DNA from: Candidatus Eiseniibacteriota bacterium
Lineage (GTDB): Bacteria; Joyebacterota; Joyebacteria; Joyebacterales; Joyebacteraceae
DNA length: 7,247 bases
NCBI GenBank assembly: GCA_030639555.1
Contig: DAOWCM010000110.1
Coordinates: forward strand, 1 to 7,247
Direction: 5' to 3'
The number at the start of each line of letters is the position of its first letter. Position 1 is the first letter of the stretch. The position numbers and the translations under genes were made by a program. Below are positions 5,344-7,247 of the stretch, piece by piece. Under the pieces are notes generated by a model. It saw only the letters and a program-made list of their open reading frames with translations. It was not told the origin of the DNA and made no database searches.

Positions 5344-6833
5344 ACGAGCACGGTGCCGATCAGATCAGGCGACTCGTTGTGGTCTCCAATCGCCTCCCCG
5401 TGGTTCTGTCCAAGTCCGCCGGCGGATGGCGAAGCGAGCCCGGATCTGGCGGGCTGGTTACAGCCATCGCACCGGTCTTGCGGAACAGGGGCGGGCTCTG
5501 GATCGGCTGGCCCGGCACAGCGGGCCGAGAGGACCTGAGCGGCGCGCTGGACCGCGCGACAAGAGATGTGGGTTACTCGCTTGTCCCGGTGTCCCTCGAC
5601 AAAGAAGAGGTGGATCAGTACTACCGCGGATTCTCAAACGAGATCATCTGGCCGCTCTTCCACGACCTTCAGACCAAGTGCAACTTCGACCCCCTCTACT
5701 GGGATACCTACAGAGAGGTCAACAGAAGGTTCGCAGAGGTCACGAGGGATCACACCGCGCCACACGACTTCATCTGGGTGCACGACTACCACCTCATGCT
5801 GACCGCGCAGAATCTGAGGGCGCTGGGAACGGAGGCTCGCCTCGGCTTCTTCCTCCATATCCCCTTCCCCCCCCTCGACATCTTCGTGAAGCTGCCCTGG
5901 AGAAGAGAAATCCTGAGGGCGCTGCTGTCTTACGACCTTGTGGGCTTCCAGACGCTGAGAGACAGGCGCAACTTCGTCCAATGTCTGATAGCGCTTCTGC
6001 CGGGGACCAGCGTTCGTGGCCGAGGCCAGGTCTGTCAGATAGAATCAGGTGAACGGGCGATCCGGAGCGGGGCCTTTCCCATTAGCATCGATTCTCGTCA
6101 GTTCGAGAGCGACTCCGCCAGCCACGATGTGGCCGAGAGCGCGTGGCACATCCATGAGAATCTCCCGGATCGCCAGATCATCCTGGGCGTCGACAGAATG
6201 GACTACACAAAGGGGATCACCGATCGCCTCAGAGCCTTCCGTCGCCTGCTGGAGAGGCACCCCGAACACAGGGACGAAGTCACACTGGTCCAGGTGGTGG
6301 TACCCAGCCGCAGGGGCATTCCTGGATACGAGAGCCTCAAAATTGAGATAGAAGGTCTGGTCGGCGAGATTAACGGACAGCTAACAGGACCCTCCGGCAA
6401 GGTCCCGATCCACTACATCTACAGGGCCCTGGAGCGAACAGAGCTTCTCGGCTACTACCGCGCGTCGGAGGTAGCTCTGGTCACACCGCTCAAGGACGGG
6501 ATGAACCTCGTCGCCAAGGAATACTGCGCCTGCAGTCTTGAGGAGAACGGAGTCCTGATACTGAGCGAGTTCGCGGGCGCGGCAGCCGAGCTGCAGAGGG
6601 GTGCTCTTATGGTCAATCCATACGACATCGCGGGTGTTGCGGACGCGCTCCACAAGGCCGTGACAATGAGACCGGATGAGAGGCACAGAAGAATGCACCA
6701 GCTGAGGCAATCGATCAAACAACACGACATCTTCTGGTGGGTCGATTCGTTTCTGAGAGCTTCAATCGAGCGGGATCTGAGCAGTTTCCCGGTTGTGGAG
6801 GACTACGTTCCAGGCAGGCGACCGGCAGTCTGA
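5316..6833 (+). CDS. otsA: Trehalose-6-phosphate synthase (GT20)
   Basis: OtsA joins NDP-glucose and glucose-6-phosphate to give trehalose-6-phosphate, the substrate of the adjacent otsB product. The 505 residues contain the GT20 landmarks in order: S-N-R-L-P-V (24-29), G-G-L-V-T-A (45-50), W-I-G-W-P-G (62-67), F-S-N-E-I-I-W-P-L-F-H (106-116), W-V-H-D-Y-H-L-M (154-161), H-I-P-F-P-P (181-186), D-L-V-G-F-Q-T (207-213), G-V-D-R-M-D-Y-T-K-G (291-300) with R294/K299 contacting donor phosphates, and P-L-K-D-G-M-N-L-V-A-K-E-Y (391-403) with D394/E402. The ATG at 5316 has GAGGGAG about 11 nt upstream, inside otsB. An alternative GTG at 5340 overlaps the otsB stop as GTGA, but its upstream AGGGA is too close. 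Both starts precede the conserved core. Glucosylglycerol-phosphate synthases are close relatives, but the otsB neighbour favours trehalose. Confidence 0.95.
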   Translation: MAGYDGREVNEHGADQIRRLVVVSNRLPVVLSKSAGGWRSEPGSGGLVTAIAPVLRNRGGLWIGWPGTAGREDLSGALDRATRDVGYSLVPVSLDKEEVDQYYRGFSNEIIWPLFHDLQTKCNFDPLYWDTYREVNRRFAEVTRDHTAPHDFIWVHDYHLMLTAQNLRALGTEARLGFFLHIPFPPLDIFVKLPWRREILRALLSYDLVGFQTLRDRRNFVQCLIALLPGTSVRGRGQVCQIESGERAIRSGAFPISIDSRQFESDSASHDVAESAWHIHENLPDRQIILGVDRMDYTKGITDRLRAFRRLLERHPEHRDEVTLVQVVVPSRRGIPGYESLKIEIEGLVGEINGQLTGPSGKVPIHYIYRALERTELLGYYRASEVALVTPLKDGMNLVAKEYCACSLEENGVLILSEFAGAAAELQRGALMVNPYDIAGVADALHKAVTMRPDERHRRMHQLRQSIKQHDIFWWVDSFLRASIERDLSSFPVVEDYVPGRRPAV

Positions 6834-7124
6834 GCTTCTCCGCCGGGTTGTCGTGACACGAGCGCGCACTGGCGTGTGCCTCCGGGACCACATCACATGG
6901 GGGAGCGAAGTGAGATCTGGCCGGGCATTTGTGGCGGCGACAGCGATCGCGGCCCCCCTTGCAGACCACGTGACACACGAACCCGTCAGCTGCATACGCT
7001 AGTTAGCCAGCAACCGCCCTTGCCAACTCCTACCCGCCCGCATGCTTCTCTCTAGTCCTGGGGCAAACCCGACACCGGCGACGCTGGTGACGGTGATTCC
7101 GTTCCCTCTCGCCCGGACAGCGAA
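6834..7124. other. Intergenic region between otsA and the right-hand recombinase
   Basis: These 291 bases contain no gene I can support. The open frames on both strands have no recognisable motif or ribosome site. No clear rho-independent terminator follows otsA; the best fold is a 6-bp stem with one G-U pair near 6866-6881 and no T-tract. The right end (from about 7080) belongs to the repeat shared with 1688-1740. Confidence 0.55.
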
Positions 7125-7247
7125 CTAAGCTGCCGTTCCCACCCTCGCCATCTCCCGCGCGGCGTGCTTCACGCCCTGGTAGCGCCAGTGCGCCGTGACC
7201 GTGGATAACTGCTCCGAATCGGGTACTAATCGGGCCCCCGCTACCAA
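7080..7247 (-). repeat. Direct repeat copy B: recombinase 3' end plus downstream flank (continues past window)
   Basis: This is the counterpart of 1688-1863 in the same orientation about 5.4 kb away. The coding part aligns without gaps, and the last 17 bases before the window edge are identical in both copies. The 3' flanking block GACGCTGGTGACGG...ATTCC at 7080-7100 sits 24 nt from the stop, as in copy A, but has an 8-nt internal deletion relative to it. The repeat runs off the right edge. Confidence 0.8.
7125..7247 (-). CDS. Serine recombinase C-terminal fragment (5' end outside window)
   Basis: The minus-strand frame enters at 7247 and ends at TAG 7125-7127, giving the last 40 residues of a protein. 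It begins L-V-A-G-A-R and contains V-T-A-H-W-R-Y-Q-G-V-K-H-A. It matches the end of the remnant at 1741-1863 with 22 of 40 residues identical and no gaps. The earlier part of that remnant has serine-recombinase character, so this is inferred to be the tail of another recombinase of the same group. The differences between the copies are mostly conservative and both keep the frame, which suggests diverged family members rather than a recent duplication. Whether this copy is full length cannot be seen. Confidence 0.72.
   Translation of the reverse strand: MVAGARLVPDSEQLSTVTAHWRYQGVKHAAREMARVGTAA

Noticed and set aside
5426..6052. Plus-strand 208-codon open frame in a second frame
   Set aside because: It lies wholly within otsA in another frame and its R/G/A/P-rich composition is that of an out-of-frame shadow.
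6866..6881. Short stem as otsA terminator
   Set aside because: It has only 6 bp including a G-U pair and no following T-tract, so it does not support a terminator call.
1..7247. CRISPR arrays, tRNA or rRNA genes
   Set aside because: No regularly spaced repeats, cloverleaf with CCA end, or rRNA-like sequence was seen on either strand.

Overview
The window reads as a piece of a GC-rich bacterial chromosome, roughly 60% GC by eye. The best lineage hint is a secreted protein (minus strand, 357-1274) ending in a FlgD-like/Por-type C-terminal domain with an N-A-P-N-P-F motif. Such domains are typical of the FCB superphylum and of uncultured relatives such as Eisenbacteria, Krumholzibacteria or Latescibacteria. 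No ribosomal marker is present, so this placement is inference.

Layout. (1) 3-167: C-terminal end of a sensor histidine kinase, followed by a strong hairpin at 193-216. (2) 357-1274, minus: exported cell-surface protein with a signal peptide and C-terminal sorting-type domain, convergent with the kinase. (3) 1275-1740: gene-free; it probably holds the leader and a candidate promoter of that protein. (4) 1741-2241, minus: remnant of a serine recombinase C-terminus, with a 12-bp hairpin where recombinase-like sequence begins. (5) 2284-2312: near-consensus sigma-70 promoter facing right. (6) 2399-2578: a small CxxC...CxxC zinc-ribbon gene that appears dead (start ACG, in-frame TAG). (7) 2621-6833: tight four-gene operon of a DUF5752-like protein, a TreT-type trehalose synthase, trehalose-6-phosphatase (otsB) and trehalose-6-phosphate synthase (otsA). 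(8) 6834-7124: no gene seen. (9) 7125-7247, minus: the C-terminal 40 codons of a second recombinase, homologous to the first and cut by the window edge.

How the genes fit together. The operon encodes two independent routes to trehalose. TreT joins NDP-glucose to glucose in one reversible step. OtsA makes trehalose-6-phosphate, which OtsB dephosphorylates. treT, otsB and otsA are linked by start/stop overlaps (ATGA, then an otsA start inside otsB), so they are probably translationally coupled. The first intact gene has no known function but lies 6 nt upstream of treT, which suggests a role tied to TreT or trehalose control. The module is bracketed by two homologous recombinase tails in the same orientation, so it sits in a recombinase-rich, possibly mobile neighbourhood.

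The most noteworthy items are the DUF5752-TreT pairing with its internal duplication, the redundant trehalose routes in one transcript, the decayed zinc-ribbon leader gene, and the direct recombinase repeats around the operon.
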